A stretch of DNA of 64,000 nucleotides from NCBI RefSeq assembly GCF_002498315.1, contig NZ_DAGX01000002.1, forward strand, positions 404,836 to 468,835. The letters are read 5' to 3'. A program made the translations under genes and the position numbers. The notes beneath the pieces were generated by a model, which was not told the DNA's origin, searched no databases, and saw only the letters and a list, made by a program, of their open reading frames with translations. This DNA is from Methanofollis sp. UBA420 (GTDB taxonomy: Archaea; Halobacteriota; Methanomicrobia; Methanomicrobiales; Methanofollaceae). Numbering within the stretch: position 1 is the stretch's first letter; every line of letters begins with the position of its first letter. Of this stretch, positions 39,258-48,040 are shown piece by piece.

Positions 39258-39783
39258 AATTGTAGACTGTGACCTCGGGGCGTATATATTTGCCCGATAT
39301 TTCGCTGCTTTTTTCATTGGACAGGGCATTGGGTACATCGAGCGCACACCCGGGCCTTCTTTCTGAGTCCGTCCTGACGTTCCCGGCCACCGTCCCGCGG
39401 CACACACCTGCCACTTCTGTTCGGAGAGCAGATGCACCGTACCTTTCCGGATGACGCCATCCGCCACAACCCGACGACGAGGCGGGCGGGCACATGACCA
39501 TTCCCATCGGCCGGTTTTATCCTGCCGGAGGCCCCATCGGAGTGCGGGCACCCCCCTTCATACCCGGATCCTCGGGGCCGCAGGGGCCGCGAGGGAGTAC
39601 CTTTTGTGCGCCAGTCGGCACTCTCCCGGCCCTTTGCCGCATTCTGGGTGGTCGCCGTTCGCAGACCTCACAACCCCCCTTCTGCCAGATAAATCCCAAT
39701 TTATCCGGGGATTCAGGAGAATTCCCCCGCGGTTCATTCCGAAATTCTCAAAACACCTGAGGAAAACCTATGATAGTTACCAG
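39258..39783. other. Intergenic region before the second symporter
   Basis: No gene is supported, although the symporter frame is open upstream to 39451. It contains the copy B promoter at its left end. GATAAAT-CCCA-ATTTATC (39692-39709), just before the symporter, is an inverted repeat that overlaps a TATA-like sequence about 80 bases before its ATG. Confidence 0.4.
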
Positions 39784-41394
39784 ATGACCATAGAAGTCCT
39801 GATTATTCTGCTGTACCTCGCCTCGATGCTTGCCATCGGCTTTATTGTCCAACGCCGCGGAGGCGTCGAGACGTCCAAGGGGTACCTGGTCGCCAACAGA
39901 AACGTGGGCCCTGTTCTTATCGGGGGGACGCTTTTTGCCACGTTCTGGGGCGGCGGCACTCTTCTCGGGGGTGCCGGTGCGGCCTATGGGGGTCACATGC
40001 TTGCCACCATCGCGGACCCGTGGGCCTCGGGCATCACGCTCCTGCTGATGGCGATATTCTTCGTGACGATCCTGCGGAAGATGAAGATCGCGTCCCTCGG
40101 TGAGATGTATTACCTGCGGTACGGGTCGAAAGGGGCACTTGTCGCCTCTCTTCTCTCCCTCCCCACTCTCATCTTCTGGACCTCGGTGCAGATCCTCGCC
40201 ATCAGCAAGATCCTCAACGTCCTTGTCGGCATTCCCGGCGTCGAGAGTGCCATCATCGCAGGGCTGATCGTGATCATCTACACTTATCTCGGGGGTATGC
40301 TCGCCGTCATCATCACCGACAACATCCAGATGGTCCTCATACTGCTCGGTCTCGCCGTCCTCATACCGACAGGGATCACATACGTCGGCGGCTTCGATGT
40401 CATCGCCGCCAACACGCCGACGGACTTCTGGTCGATCCTGCCGAGCGACAACTCCCCGAGCGGGATCGGATGGACGGTCACCGGTATCATGGCCTGGTTT
40501 GCGGCATGGTGCGGCATGGGTCTTGGCAGCCTTGCGTCCCTGGACATCTCACAGCGTGTCTTCTGCGCCCGTGACGACCGGGCCGCAAGACAGGGCCTTC
40601 TCCTTGGCACCGGGCTGTACTGGGTCGCCGGCCTCGGCCCGATCTTCCTCGGCCTTCTTGGAATCGTGATGATCAACACCGGCATGATCGACGGCGCCAT
40701 CCTTGCCGAAGACCCCGAACTGATCGTCCCCTTCTTGGCAAAGACCCTCCTCTCCCCCTGGATGATGGCCCTCTTCATCGGTTCCCTGATGGCGGCGATC
40801 ATGTCAACGGCGAGTTCCGCAATCTTCGCGTCCGCGGCCGTGATCTCGACCAACTTCGTCCACGGTGCGGTCTCCGACCACATCAGAGACGAAAAGGCGG
40901 TCCTGCGCTTCACCCGTTTCCTCGTCGTCGCTATCGGCATCTTCTGCATCGGGATCAGTTTCTGTGCGCCCGGCCTCTACGACCTGATGATCTTCGGGTT
41001 CACCCTGCTCTTCGCCTGCCTCTTCTGGGCCGTCGTCTGCGGCCTCTTCTGGAAGAGAGCGAACGCACCCGGGGCCATCTCCTCGATGCTCGGCGGTCTT
41101 GTCACGACGGTCCTCGGAATCGTTGTCCTCTCGATACAGCAGGGGGCGCCGACCGTTGTCCCGCCCGACAACGAGTGGACAGTCTTTTTCACCTTCGGGC
41201 CGATGGTCGTCGCCGGCATCGCCATGTATGTCGTTTCCATGATGACGCAGGGGACGTACCCGCCTGTCCCGCTGAAGGACACGGACGGGAACATTCTCAA
41301 GTGGCCTGACCTGGAGACAGGATCCGGAGGAATGGTAAAAGAGCAGGGGCATCCTGCCGTGCTTGCCTCGCCGGTGAGCACCGAAGACGATTGA
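39784..41394 (+). CDS. Sodium:solute symporter (SSS family), second copy
   Basis: 536 residues with about 13 spans, starting at the ATG at 39784 where the first membrane helix begins; 111 in-frame codons upstream lack membrane or family features. KGYLVANRNVGPV matches the SSS first loop and YTYLGGMLAVIITDNIQ the family's GGMxAVxxTDxxQ motif. It differs clearly from the symporter at 33445 and has no small partner gene. The C-terminal 50 residues are polar and cytoplasmic. Substrate unknown. Confidence 0.88.
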   Translation: MTIEVLIILLYLASMLAIGFIVQRRGGVETSKGYLVANRNVGPVLIGGTLFATFWGGGTLLGGAGAAYGGHMLATIADPWASGITLLLMAIFFVTILRKMKIASLGEMYYLRYGSKGALVASLLSLPTLIFWTSVQILAISKILNVLVGIPGVESAIIAGLIVIIYTYLGGMLAVIITDNIQMVLILLGLAVLIPTGITYVGGFDVIAANTPTDFWSILPSDNSPSGIGWTVTGIMAWFAAWCGMGLGSLASLDISQRVFCARDDRAARQGLLLGTGLYWVAGLGPIFLGLLGIVMINTGMIDGAILAEDPELIVPFLAKTLLSPWMMALFIGSLMAAIMSTASSAIFASAAVISTNFVHGAVSDHIRDEKAVLRFTRFLVVAIGIFCIGISFCAPGLYDLMIFGFTLLFACLFWAVVCGLFWKRANAPGAISSMLGGLVTTVLGIVVLSIQQGAPTVVPPDNEWTVFFTFGPMVVAGIAMYVVSMMTQGTYPPVPLKDTDGNILKWPDLETGSGGMVKEQGHPAVLASPVSTEDD

Positions 41395-41431
41395 GGGGGG
41401 GGTTCCCTCCTTCTTTATTCTCTCATTTTTG

Positions 41432-41741
41432 GGCTTTGTAGAAACCCTCATGTTCTGGTTTATGTCGCCCCCAGAATTTCATTGCGTGAGTGTGGACCCA
41501 TCGCCTTCCCCTACATCCGAACCGGGGGCTATCGCTCGAAAATCAAGATTCACGGAAAATCGAAGATTTTCCTGTTCTGGCAAATCTCTGATTTGCCGTT
41601 GACCATAGGTTTTCGCTGTGCGACCGAAGGGAGTCGAGAAACCGAAGGTTTCGCTGTGCGACCGAAGGGAGTCGAGAAGGTCGAAGACCTTCGCTGGAGT
41701 CCCCCGGCACAGGAACTCCTGAACAGGATTCCTACAGAGCC
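41432..41741. mobile_element. MITE-like element with terminal inverted repeats and 8-bp target duplication
   Basis: The left end GGCTTTGTAGAAACCCTCA (41432) and the right end, read inward, GGCTCTGTAGGAATCCTG form terminal inverted repeats. CATTTTTG flanks both sides exactly (41424-41431 and 41742-41749), an 8-base target duplication. The 310-base interior has no gene. It holds hairpins at 41554-41572, 41579-41597, 41638-41652 and 41676-41692, and two tandem copies of GCGACCGAAGGGAGTCGAGA. GGC ends and 8-base duplications would suit the IS1595 group, but no transposase is present to confirm it. Confidence 0.72.
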
Positions 41742-41762
41742 CATTTTTGATCTTTTTCTGCC

Positions 41763-42755
41763 TTACGTCGTCGTCTCGTCCTCGGGACTCTGGTCGAGGA
41801 GATAGATGTCGGCCTTCCCGTTCCTGAGGTCAGTCCAGACGATCCGGTCCTCGTATATCGCAGGCCACAGGTGTTCTGCCGTGTCTGTGGTGGGGCGGTC
41901 TTCGGCCCGGGTCCAGATATCGTACCGGACGATATCTTTTCTTCCCTTGCGGGTCTCCATCCAGACGATACTCTCGTCCGAGACCACTGGCCAGGACTGG
42001 GTTATGTCGTCCGCGGTGACCTGCCTCTCTTCGCCGGTCAGAAAATCGTACATGTAGATGTCGGCGTTCCCGTTCCTCTCGTCTGTCCAGACGACATAGT
42101 TCTCGTAGATTGCAGGCCCGTACTGCTCGGCCTCCTCGGTGGTGATCTGCCGCTCTTCACCCTTTTCAAGGTCGTACATGTAGATGTCGGCGTTCCCATT
42201 CCTCCAGTCTGTCCAGACGATCCGATCTTCGGAGATGTCAGGGCCGTACTGGTCCTCTTCCTCGTCGGTGATCTCTCTCCTCTCCGCCGTTTCGAGGTCG
42301 TAGAAGAATATGTCGGCATTGCCGTTGCCGAGGTCAGTCCAGACGACCCGGTACCCGTCGATTGCGGGGTCACCCTGCGGTGCGGCGTCATCTGTGACCT
42401 GCAACTCTTTCCCGGCCTTGATATTGTAGAGGTAGATGTCGGTGTTCCAGTTGTAGTCGTTCCCGTTCCTGCGGTCTGTCCAGACAACCCTGTTCCCCGA
42501 GATCGCAGGGTCGAACTGGTCTGCCGTGTCTTCGGTGATCCGCTTTTCCCTCCCGGTCGTGAGGTCATAATAGTATATGTCGGCGTTTCCGTTCTGGTAA
42601 TCTGTCCAGACGATCCCGTCTCCGTCGATATCAGGGAAGATCTGATACTCTCTATCGTCGGTGATCCTGACCTCGTCGCCGGCGGCGACGGCAGGTGCGA
42701 CTATCGCGACGATGAGAAGCAGCACCAGCAGGTGCGGGGCATAGTCTCTCGGCAT
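41763..42755 (-). CDS. Secreted seven-bladed beta-propeller protein
   Basis: 330 residues from the ATG at 42755, chosen because AAAGGAG lies nine bases before it; three in-frame ATG/ATC codons intervene. A signal peptide (LLVLLLIVAIVAPAVAAG) is followed by seven repeats of about 45 residues. Each has the pattern P-x-I-x-G-x-x-VVWTD-x-RNGNADIY-x-YDL, then E-x-x-I-T. This is the TolB/YWTD-like periplasmic-type propeller common in Methanomicrobia surface proteins. The seven units would close a complete propeller. It has no visible anchor, so it may be released or bind other surface proteins. Confidence 0.82.
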   Translation of the reverse strand: MPRDYAPHLLVLLLIVAIVAPAVAAGDEVRITDDREYQIFPDIDGDGIVWTDYQNGNADIYYYDLTTGREKRITEDTADQFDPAISGNRVVWTDRRNGNDYNWNTDIYLYNIKAGKELQVTDDAAPQGDPAIDGYRVVWTDLGNGNADIFFYDLETAERREITDEEEDQYGPDISEDRIVWTDWRNGNADIYMYDLEKGEERQITTEEAEQYGPAIYENYVVWTDERNGNADIYMYDFLTGEERQVTADDITQSWPVVSDESIVWMETRKGRKDIVRYDIWTRAEDRPTTDTAEHLWPAIYEDRIVWTDLRNGKADIYLLDQSPEDETTT

Positions 42756-42983
42756 GATCATCATCTCCTTTGGTGCGTGACGGGGGGTGGCCGGGCTGGA
42801 GGTATCCCGGAGGCCTGCTGAGAATAGAAACAATAACGCTCTCTTTCTGGAATGAGGCCGATACGATATCCTCTGCAGCCCGTCCCCCTCACGGATGATG
42901 TGCTCTATAGCGCAATGGCATTATAAATGTATCATTATGAAAATAGATGTGTGGCAGGGTTTGTCTGTCACGGCAATCTGCTG

Positions 42984-43496
42984 TCACTCCTTGAGAGTGA
43001 AGAGGACCGAAGGCAGGGCCTCTGCCCAGCGGGCGACCTGACTCCAGTCCCGTGCATCGCCGGGCACGGCGCCTGCCATCTTCATCATGTCGAGGTCTGC
43101 CCTGCTCATCCCCTCGGGGTCGAACCTGCCCGCGAAGAGGCCTTCGACCTGCGGCCTGACATAGATCCTGACTTCGGTCATCGACGCCGCCGCCGACTTC
43201 CTGATCACGTCTGTCTCGTCTTTCATTGAATAGCCGACGGCGAAGACGGCGAGCGGTTTCTCATTCAGTTCGATACAGAACCTCTTGACGAAGTCCACCG
43301 CCTCGACGAGCCATTTGCCCATATAGATCGGGCTCCCCGCGACGACCGCCGCATAGGGGGAGATGTCCGAGACGTCCATAACATTCCTGCAGTCGACGCT
43401 ATAGCCCGCCTTTTCGAGTGTCCGTGCCACCGATTCGGCGATCTCCCGGGTCGAGCCGTACCGGCTCGCATAGGCTACAAGGATCTTCGTGTTCAT
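42984..43496 (-). CDS. Flavodoxin-family protein
   Basis: 170 residues from the ATG at 43496. ILVAYASRYGSTREIAESVA is the FMN phosphate-binding loop, and AAVVAGSPIYMGKW the second flavin loop. It resembles HemG-like flavodoxins (menaquinone-dependent protoporphyrinogen oxidase family) rather than classical electron-carrier flavodoxins. It is third in an operon after a GNAT gene and a DUF2156 gene; the start lies 11 bases after the DUF2156 stop. Its electron partner is unknown. Confidence 0.82.
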   Translation of the reverse strand: MNTKILVAYASRYGSTREIAESVARTLEKAGYSVDCRNVMDVSDISPYAAVVAGSPIYMGKWLVEAVDFVKRFCIELNEKPLAVFAVGYSMKDETDVIRKSAAASMTEVRIYVRPQVEGLFAGRFDPEGMSRADLDMMKMAGAVPGDARDWSQVARWAEALPSVLFTLKE

Positions 43497-43507
43497 GGTC
43501 TCCTCTA

Positions 43508-44434
43508 TCATATTTCCCCCCTCTCCTGATGTCTCTTTTCCAGGTCGGCCTTCTCCGCCACATAGACTTCTGCCATGTGGTGGGGGTGGTACCTGAGCTT
43601 TGCCTCCCGCAGGCCAGGCACGCCGACGTCTGACTCGCGGTTCACGTATGTGTGGTCGGGGGCAAGCAGCCGTGCGGCCTCCTGGTTCACGGCCTTGTAC
43701 ACCCCTTCGCAGTCTGGTAGCCCTTTCTCGAAGTGGATGAGGGCCGTGTCGGGGTTGAGGTCGTCATAGACAGAGATGGCGGCGATCGCCCCGTTCACCC
43801 GGATCATCAGCCCGGAGAGGCCGAGGTCGGAGAAGTGCTCCATCGCGTAGAGAACCGCCTCCTTCTCCTCGGCCAGCACCGGTGACTCGTCGCAGTGCCG
43901 CCACGCACACCATTTCTTCAGGAACTCCCGCACCTCTGCAAGATTCTCTGCGTGCATCTCCTCGACGACAGGTTCGCAACTCCGCCTGAACCTGTTGAGG
44001 TGGCCGCGGATGGTGAGGTATTTCTTTCCCGGCAGATCGTCGAGGTCTGAGGCAAGGTAGACATAGTCGGCGAAGTCCCGGTCAGACCTGAATGCGAGGC
44101 CGGGATAGAGGGATCTGACCCACTCCAGGGTTTCCTCATCGAAGACATAATAGGGGGCGGCACAGCCCTCCCTGACGGCGAGGTTGAAGACGTCCTCCAG
44201 GGTCGCGGGGTCTTGCGGGCCGATCGGCCCCCTGAAGGTCCGATCACCCCCGATGGTGCTCATGATCACGACGCCGTCCCCGACACGGGCATAGGCATAG
44301 TGAGCATAGTGGTTCCAGCACATCATGGTCACGAAGCTCATGTCAGAGTGCCGCTGCGGGTATTTCGCATAGAGGTCGAGGAAAAAGGCCCTGTCCTCCT
44401 GGGTCACGGGTGTGAAGTCATCGAGTGTGAGCAT
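43508..44434 (-). CDS. DUF2156 protein (lysyltransferase-like GNAT fold)
   Basis: 308 residues. The start MLTLDDFTPVTQEDRAFF and the blocks YLTIRGHLNRFRR, AENLAEVREFLKKWC and ALIHFEKGLPDCEG, then YVNRESDVGVPGLREAK, match DUF2156, related to the C-terminal transferase domain of MprF (phosphatidylglycerol lysyltransferase). Members carry two GNAT-like halves. It has no membrane segment, so a soluble acyl- or aminoacyl-transferase is expected. The start overlaps the GNAT gene upstream by 17 bases. Confidence 0.8.
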   Translation of the reverse strand: MLTLDDFTPVTQEDRAFFLDLYAKYPQRHSDMSFVTMMCWNHYAHYAYARVGDGVVIMSTIGGDRTFRGPIGPQDPATLEDVFNLAVREGCAAPYYVFDEETLEWVRSLYPGLAFRSDRDFADYVYLASDLDDLPGKKYLTIRGHLNRFRRSCEPVVEEMHAENLAEVREFLKKWCAWRHCDESPVLAEEKEAVLYAMEHFSDLGLSGLMIRVNGAIAAISVYDDLNPDTALIHFEKGLPDCEGVYKAVNQEAARLLAPDHTYVNRESDVGVPGLREAKLRYHPHHMAEVYVAEKADLEKRHQERGEI

Positions 44435-44846
44435 TGTTCTCTCCGAGGAGCATGGGCACGTGCCCCTCCATGGGGGCGAAGCCGTGCCTTTCATAGAATG
44501 GTACGGTCCCTGGCTGTGCGATGAGGCCGATCCAGGCGATCTCCTTCTCCCTACAGACGGCGACGAGTCTTTCGACGATCGCGTCGCCGATCCCCTGACG
44601 CCGGTATTCGGGGAGGACGACGATGTCCTGGAGATAGGCGTCCGAGCAGCCATCAGAGATCGCCCTGCCCATGCCGACGGTGCGGTCGCCGTCCGTGGCG
44701 ACGACAAAGCAGAAACTCCCAGCGATGAGGGGGGAGATGCCGTCGAGCGACCACTCCTCCTGCCACCACCTGCCGGCACGGTACAGGTCGACGATCTCAC
44801 CGGCGTCCCATGAGGAGACGACGTGGAGGGCGATCCCCGGGTCCAT
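44418..44846 (-). CDS. GNAT family N-acetyltransferase
   Basis: 142 residues. LQDIVVLPEYRRQGIGDAIV contains the acetyl-CoA loop R-R-Q-G-I-G, and GTVPFYERHGFAPMEG is the family's closing motif. It acetylates an amine; the substrate is unknown. It is first in the operon with DUF2156 and flavodoxin genes. Confidence 0.88.
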   Translation of the reverse strand: MDPGIALHVVSSWDAGEIVDLYRAGRWWQEEWSLDGISPLIAGSFCFVVATDGDRTVGMGRAISDGCSDAYLQDIVVLPEYRRQGIGDAIVERLVAVCREKEIAWIGLIAQPGTVPFYERHGFAPMEGHVPMLLGENNAHTR

Positions 44847-44895
44847 GGAGAAGACTGGTCGCTATCCTATAAAGACGCAACGAAAAAAATGTGGG

Positions 44896-45474
44896 TCAGG
44901 ACCGCCCGGCCTCGCGGCCGAGGGCAAAGGCCCTGAGGTTGAGGTCGAGGAACTTCTGCGGCACGAGGCGCCTGACCGCCTCCTCCAGGCTCTCCGCCTT
45001 GAGGGGGAGGTGGGGGGCGGCGGCGCCGAGCATGACGACGTTCTGGACGATGAGGTTGCCCGCCTCAGCGGCGAGGCCCGCGGCGTCGACGAGTGTGACC
45101 GGGTGGCCTTCGAGGGCAGCGACGAGGTCGTCGCGTGCGGGCATCGGGAGTTTTTGCATGAAGACCGAGGTCGGGACGACGGTGTGGTCGTTGACGATGA
45201 TCCTGCCCTGTGGCTTGAGGTAGTGGCGGTAGCGCACCGCCTCCATGAGATCAAGAGCGATCATCAGGTCGGCCCCGCCCGGCGAGATCAGGGGGCCGAA
45301 GGTGCCGCCGATACGCACGTGGCTCTCGACGGAACCGCCGCGCTGGGCCATGCCGTGGGTCTCGACGCCCTTGATCGGGACGCCTTCGAGGAGGCAGGCC
45401 TCGCCGATGATGTTCGAGGCAAGGATCGTGCCCTGCCCGCCGATGCCGACGATCAGAAGATCATAACTGCTCAT
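44896..45474 (-). CDS. iorB: Indolepyruvate ferredoxin oxidoreductase, beta subunit
   Basis: 192 residues from the ATG at 45474, which overlaps the iorA stop by four bases; more upstream in-frame codons lie within iorA. LLIVGIGGQGTILASNIIG and VETHGMAQRGGSVESHVRIG are the gamma-domain signatures of 2-oxoacid:ferredoxin oxidoreductases. With IorA it decarboxylates aryl pyruvates to aryl-acetyl-CoA while reducing ferredoxin, or runs in reverse for aromatic amino acid synthesis, which methanogens can do with aryl acids activated by acyl-CoA synthetases. Confidence 0.93.
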   Translation of the reverse strand: MSSYDLLIVGIGGQGTILASNIIGEACLLEGVPIKGVETHGMAQRGGSVESHVRIGGTFGPLISPGGADLMIALDLMEAVRYRHYLKPQGRIIVNDHTVVPTSVFMQKLPMPARDDLVAALEGHPVTLVDAAGLAAEAGNLIVQNVVMLGAAAPHLPLKAESLEEAVRRLVPQKFLDLNLRAFALGREAGRS

Positions 45475-47243
45475 TTTCTCCCCTCCTTCACGATGGCCCC
45501 GGCAGGACAGATATCCGCACAGACCCCACAGCCCGAGCAAAGTTCGTTGATCTCCGCCTTTCCTTCCGCGTCCTTCCCGATGGCCGGGCACCCGAAGCGG
45601 AGGCAGGCGCCGCAGGCGGTGCAGGTTTCGGGGTCGACCCGATAGTGCGCCCGCCGCACGCCGGCACGCCGCGCCGTGATCACGCAGGCCTGCCTGGCGA
45701 TGATCACCTTCGTGCCCGCACGGGCCTTTGCCGCCTTCAGGGCCTCGAGGGTGGCGGTCAGGTCGTACGGGTCGATGGTCTCGACAAAGGACGCCCCGCA
45801 GGCCCGGCAGATCGCCTCCAGGGATATGGGGACGCTTGCCTCGCCCATCGCGGTCTCGCCGGTGTTGGGGTTGGGCTGGTGGCCGGTCATGGCGGTGATC
45901 CTGTTGTCCAGAATGACGAGGGTCATGTCCGCACCGTTGTAGACGGCGTTGAGGAGGCCCTGGATGCCGGTGTGGAGGAAGGTCGAGTCGCCGATGGTGG
46001 CGACGACCGGCCTCTTCTCACCCGAGTTTGCGATGCCGCTCCCGACTGTCACCGAGGCACCCATGCAGATGGTGGTGTCCACCGTGCCGAGCTGGAGGCC
46101 GAGGGTGTAGCAGCCGATGTCGGAGGGGAAGATGCCGTCGGGGAAGACCTTCTTCATGGCGTAGAACGTCACCCTGTGTCCGCACCCGGCGCAGAGAATG
46201 GGGGGGCGCGGCGGGAGGCCTTCGGCAGGGGCGGGGCTCTGGAAGGGGTTATCCTTCAGGATGCCGGCCTTCACCATCGAGGCGGCGACGGCCGCGGGGG
46301 AGAGTTCGCCCTCCATAGGGACGGCGCCGTTCATCTGGCCGAAGACCTCGACGCCGCAGGCGAGTTGCCTGAGACGTTCCTCGACGATCGGCGCACCTTC
46401 CTCGACGACGAGCACCTTCTTGTGCTGCTGGACGAATGCCTCCATCCAGGCGCCGTCGATGGGGAAGCAGCCGACCTTCATGAAGGAGACGCCCTCGGGG
46501 ATGACCTCCTGCACGTACGAAGCGGCGATGCCGCTCGCGACGACGGCTGTCTCGCCCCGCACCTCCGCGGTGTTGTAGCCGAGAGCCATGACGGCCTTCC
46601 TGACCACGGGCTGTTTCTCGTTCAACTTTTTGTGGAGGACTCTCGTGTGGGCCGGGATGACGACATACTGCTTCGGGTCCTTCTCGAAGACGCCGGTCCG
46701 GTGTTCCCCGGAGACCTCGCCGAGGTCGACGTCGCCCTTGGAGTGGCAGATGCGGGTGGTGGGGCGGAAGAGGACAGGGAGGCCGACCTGCTCGGAGAGG
46801 GCGAAGGCGTCCTTCATCATGTCGTGCGCCTCCTGCACGCTCGACGGGTTCATGCAGGGGAGTTTGGCGAAGTGGGCGTACCTCCTCGTGTCCTGCTCGT
46901 TCTGGGAGGAGTGTGCATAGGGGTCGTCGGCGGAGAGGACGACGAAACCGCCCTTTGCCCCGGTGTATGCGCTCGTCAGCAGGGGGTCGGCGGCGACATT
47001 GAGGCCGACGTGCTTCATCGTGACCATCGACCGCTGGCCGCACCAGGAGGCGGCGAGGGCGTTCTCGAACGCGACTTTCTCGTTCACCGACCACTCGATA
47101 TAGAACTCACGCTTTTTCTGCGCCCGCAGGGTGTCGATCACCTCGGACGATGGGGTTCCCGGATAGCCGCTCGCGAAGTCGAGGCCTGCCTCAATGCAGG
47201 CGTGCGCGATGGCTTCGTTTCCAAGGAGGTATTGTTTAGCCAT
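45471..47243 (-). CDS. iorA: Indolepyruvate ferredoxin oxidoreductase, alpha subunit
   Basis: 590 residues. The N-terminus (YLLGNEAIAHACIEAG, then YPGTPSSEV) binds the oxoacid. The thiamine diphosphate region has GDSTFLHTGIQGLLNAVYNG. The C-terminus bears two 4Fe-4S ferredoxin motifs (CTACGACLRFGCPAIG and CSGCGVCADICPAG). The first cluster has C-x2-C-x3-C spacing followed by a one-residue-altered fourth position. Both subunits are encoded together and overlap. Expression probably begins at a promoter around 47270-47300. Confidence 0.95.
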   Translation of the reverse strand: MAKQYLLGNEAIAHACIEAGLDFASGYPGTPSSEVIDTLRAQKKREFYIEWSVNEKVAFENALAASWCGQRSMVTMKHVGLNVAADPLLTSAYTGAKGGFVVLSADDPYAHSSQNEQDTRRYAHFAKLPCMNPSSVQEAHDMMKDAFALSEQVGLPVLFRPTTRICHSKGDVDLGEVSGEHRTGVFEKDPKQYVVIPAHTRVLHKKLNEKQPVVRKAVMALGYNTAEVRGETAVVASGIAASYVQEVIPEGVSFMKVGCFPIDGAWMEAFVQQHKKVLVVEEGAPIVEERLRQLACGVEVFGQMNGAVPMEGELSPAAVAASMVKAGILKDNPFQSPAPAEGLPPRPPILCAGCGHRVTFYAMKKVFPDGIFPSDIGCYTLGLQLGTVDTTICMGASVTVGSGIANSGEKRPVVATIGDSTFLHTGIQGLLNAVYNGADMTLVILDNRITAMTGHQPNPNTGETAMGEASVPISLEAICRACGASFVETIDPYDLTATLEALKAAKARAGTKVIIARQACVITARRAGVRRAHYRVDPETCTACGACLRFGCPAIGKDAEGKAEINELCSGCGVCADICPAGAIVKEGRK

Positions 47244-47378
47244 GGATCTCGTCCCAGTGCTATTACTCCTGCGTGTTCTTTAATGATGTCGTTCTCAGGC
47301 GGCCGTGAAGCGGGGTTCTGGCGCAACCTTTAAATCGGAGGTGGTACAACATTTACAGGCACTAATACGAGTGTATTA

Positions 47379-47451
47379 GGGCCCGTAGCATAGTCGGTGG
47401 TGCACCCGGCTGATAACCGGGAGGTCATGAGTTCGAGCCTCATCGGGCCCA
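47379..47451 (+). tRNA. tRNA-Ile (anticodon GAT)
   Basis: A full cloverleaf: acceptor GGGCCCG/CGGGCCC, anticodon stem CCCGG/CCGGG with loop CTGATAA (anticodon GAT), T stem ATGAG/CTCAT with loop TTCGAGC, discriminator A. No CCA is encoded, no intron. TTTAAAT at 47329-47335, about 44 bases upstream, is the TATA box. A TTCTTTTTC run follows the 3' end. Confidence 0.97.
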
Positions 47452-48040
47452 CTTCTTTTTCATTGGTTTCGTGTGTATTCTTGAGATTGCGAGTATTTTC
47501 CAGGGTGTTGTTTCTGGTGGTGTTCCCGCGTCGTCGGGAGTGCCCCTCGTCTGGATGACGAAAGACTGAGACCCCTGATGACCCCATATCTCCGCCCTTT
47601 TCACAGACCACGCCCCTGATCGGGGCCCGTATCGCGCTCCATTCCCGATCCGGCCAGAGTGACGTTTTTTCGTGCGACGCGGCACGGGGACCATGTCTCT
47701 CCCGGCCCTCTGAAGGGCCGTATGACTGAAGATAATAACCCCTTTATGACCGGTCGGGACGGCCGACGAGGGGGCGGGAAAGAGGCAGAATAAATGACCT
47801 TATTTGTTCATATTTCAAGCGGGAAATAGAAGTCCGACATCTCACACACTTTCAAGATGGCCTTATTCCGGATTCATTCCTGGGTCCTTCACCTGAAAGC
47901 CTTCTCTCCGGCCTCGTTCTCGCTCTGGTAGTCGTCACCGGAGGCGCTGATCGTCTCTTTCATCCTGTACCGGCGTCTGCCTTCCCGGCCCCTCTCTGAC
48001 CATCACTGTTGAGATCGATCCCTCCCCGTCCCTCCCTTGA
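47452..48040. other. Intergenic stretch with gene debris
   Basis: No intact gene. On the minus strand, 47889-47993 encodes RRRYRMKETISASGDDY and ENEAGEKAF before a stop, which resembles the start of LURP-one-related proteins (rY.mkE...gdDf.I...G...F). The rest is GC-rich and unassigned. Confidence 0.35.

Noticed and set aside
39450..39500. GGATGACGCCATCCGCCACAAC as a third fluoride riboswitch
   Set aside because: It shares some early words, but the second stem and the CTGATG-x-x-x-CT end are missing, and the first bases form a different simple hairpin.
39451..39783. N-terminal extension of the second symporter
   Set aside because: The 111 extra codons are rich in Pro and Arg with no membrane segment; the first transmembrane helix and family similarity begin at 39784.
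41612..41692. Repeated 28-base words that might be a short CRISPR array
   Set aside because: The separating sequence is the hairpin itself, not unique spacers; only two units are in tandem, and related units lie scattered in other gaps. No cas genes are present.
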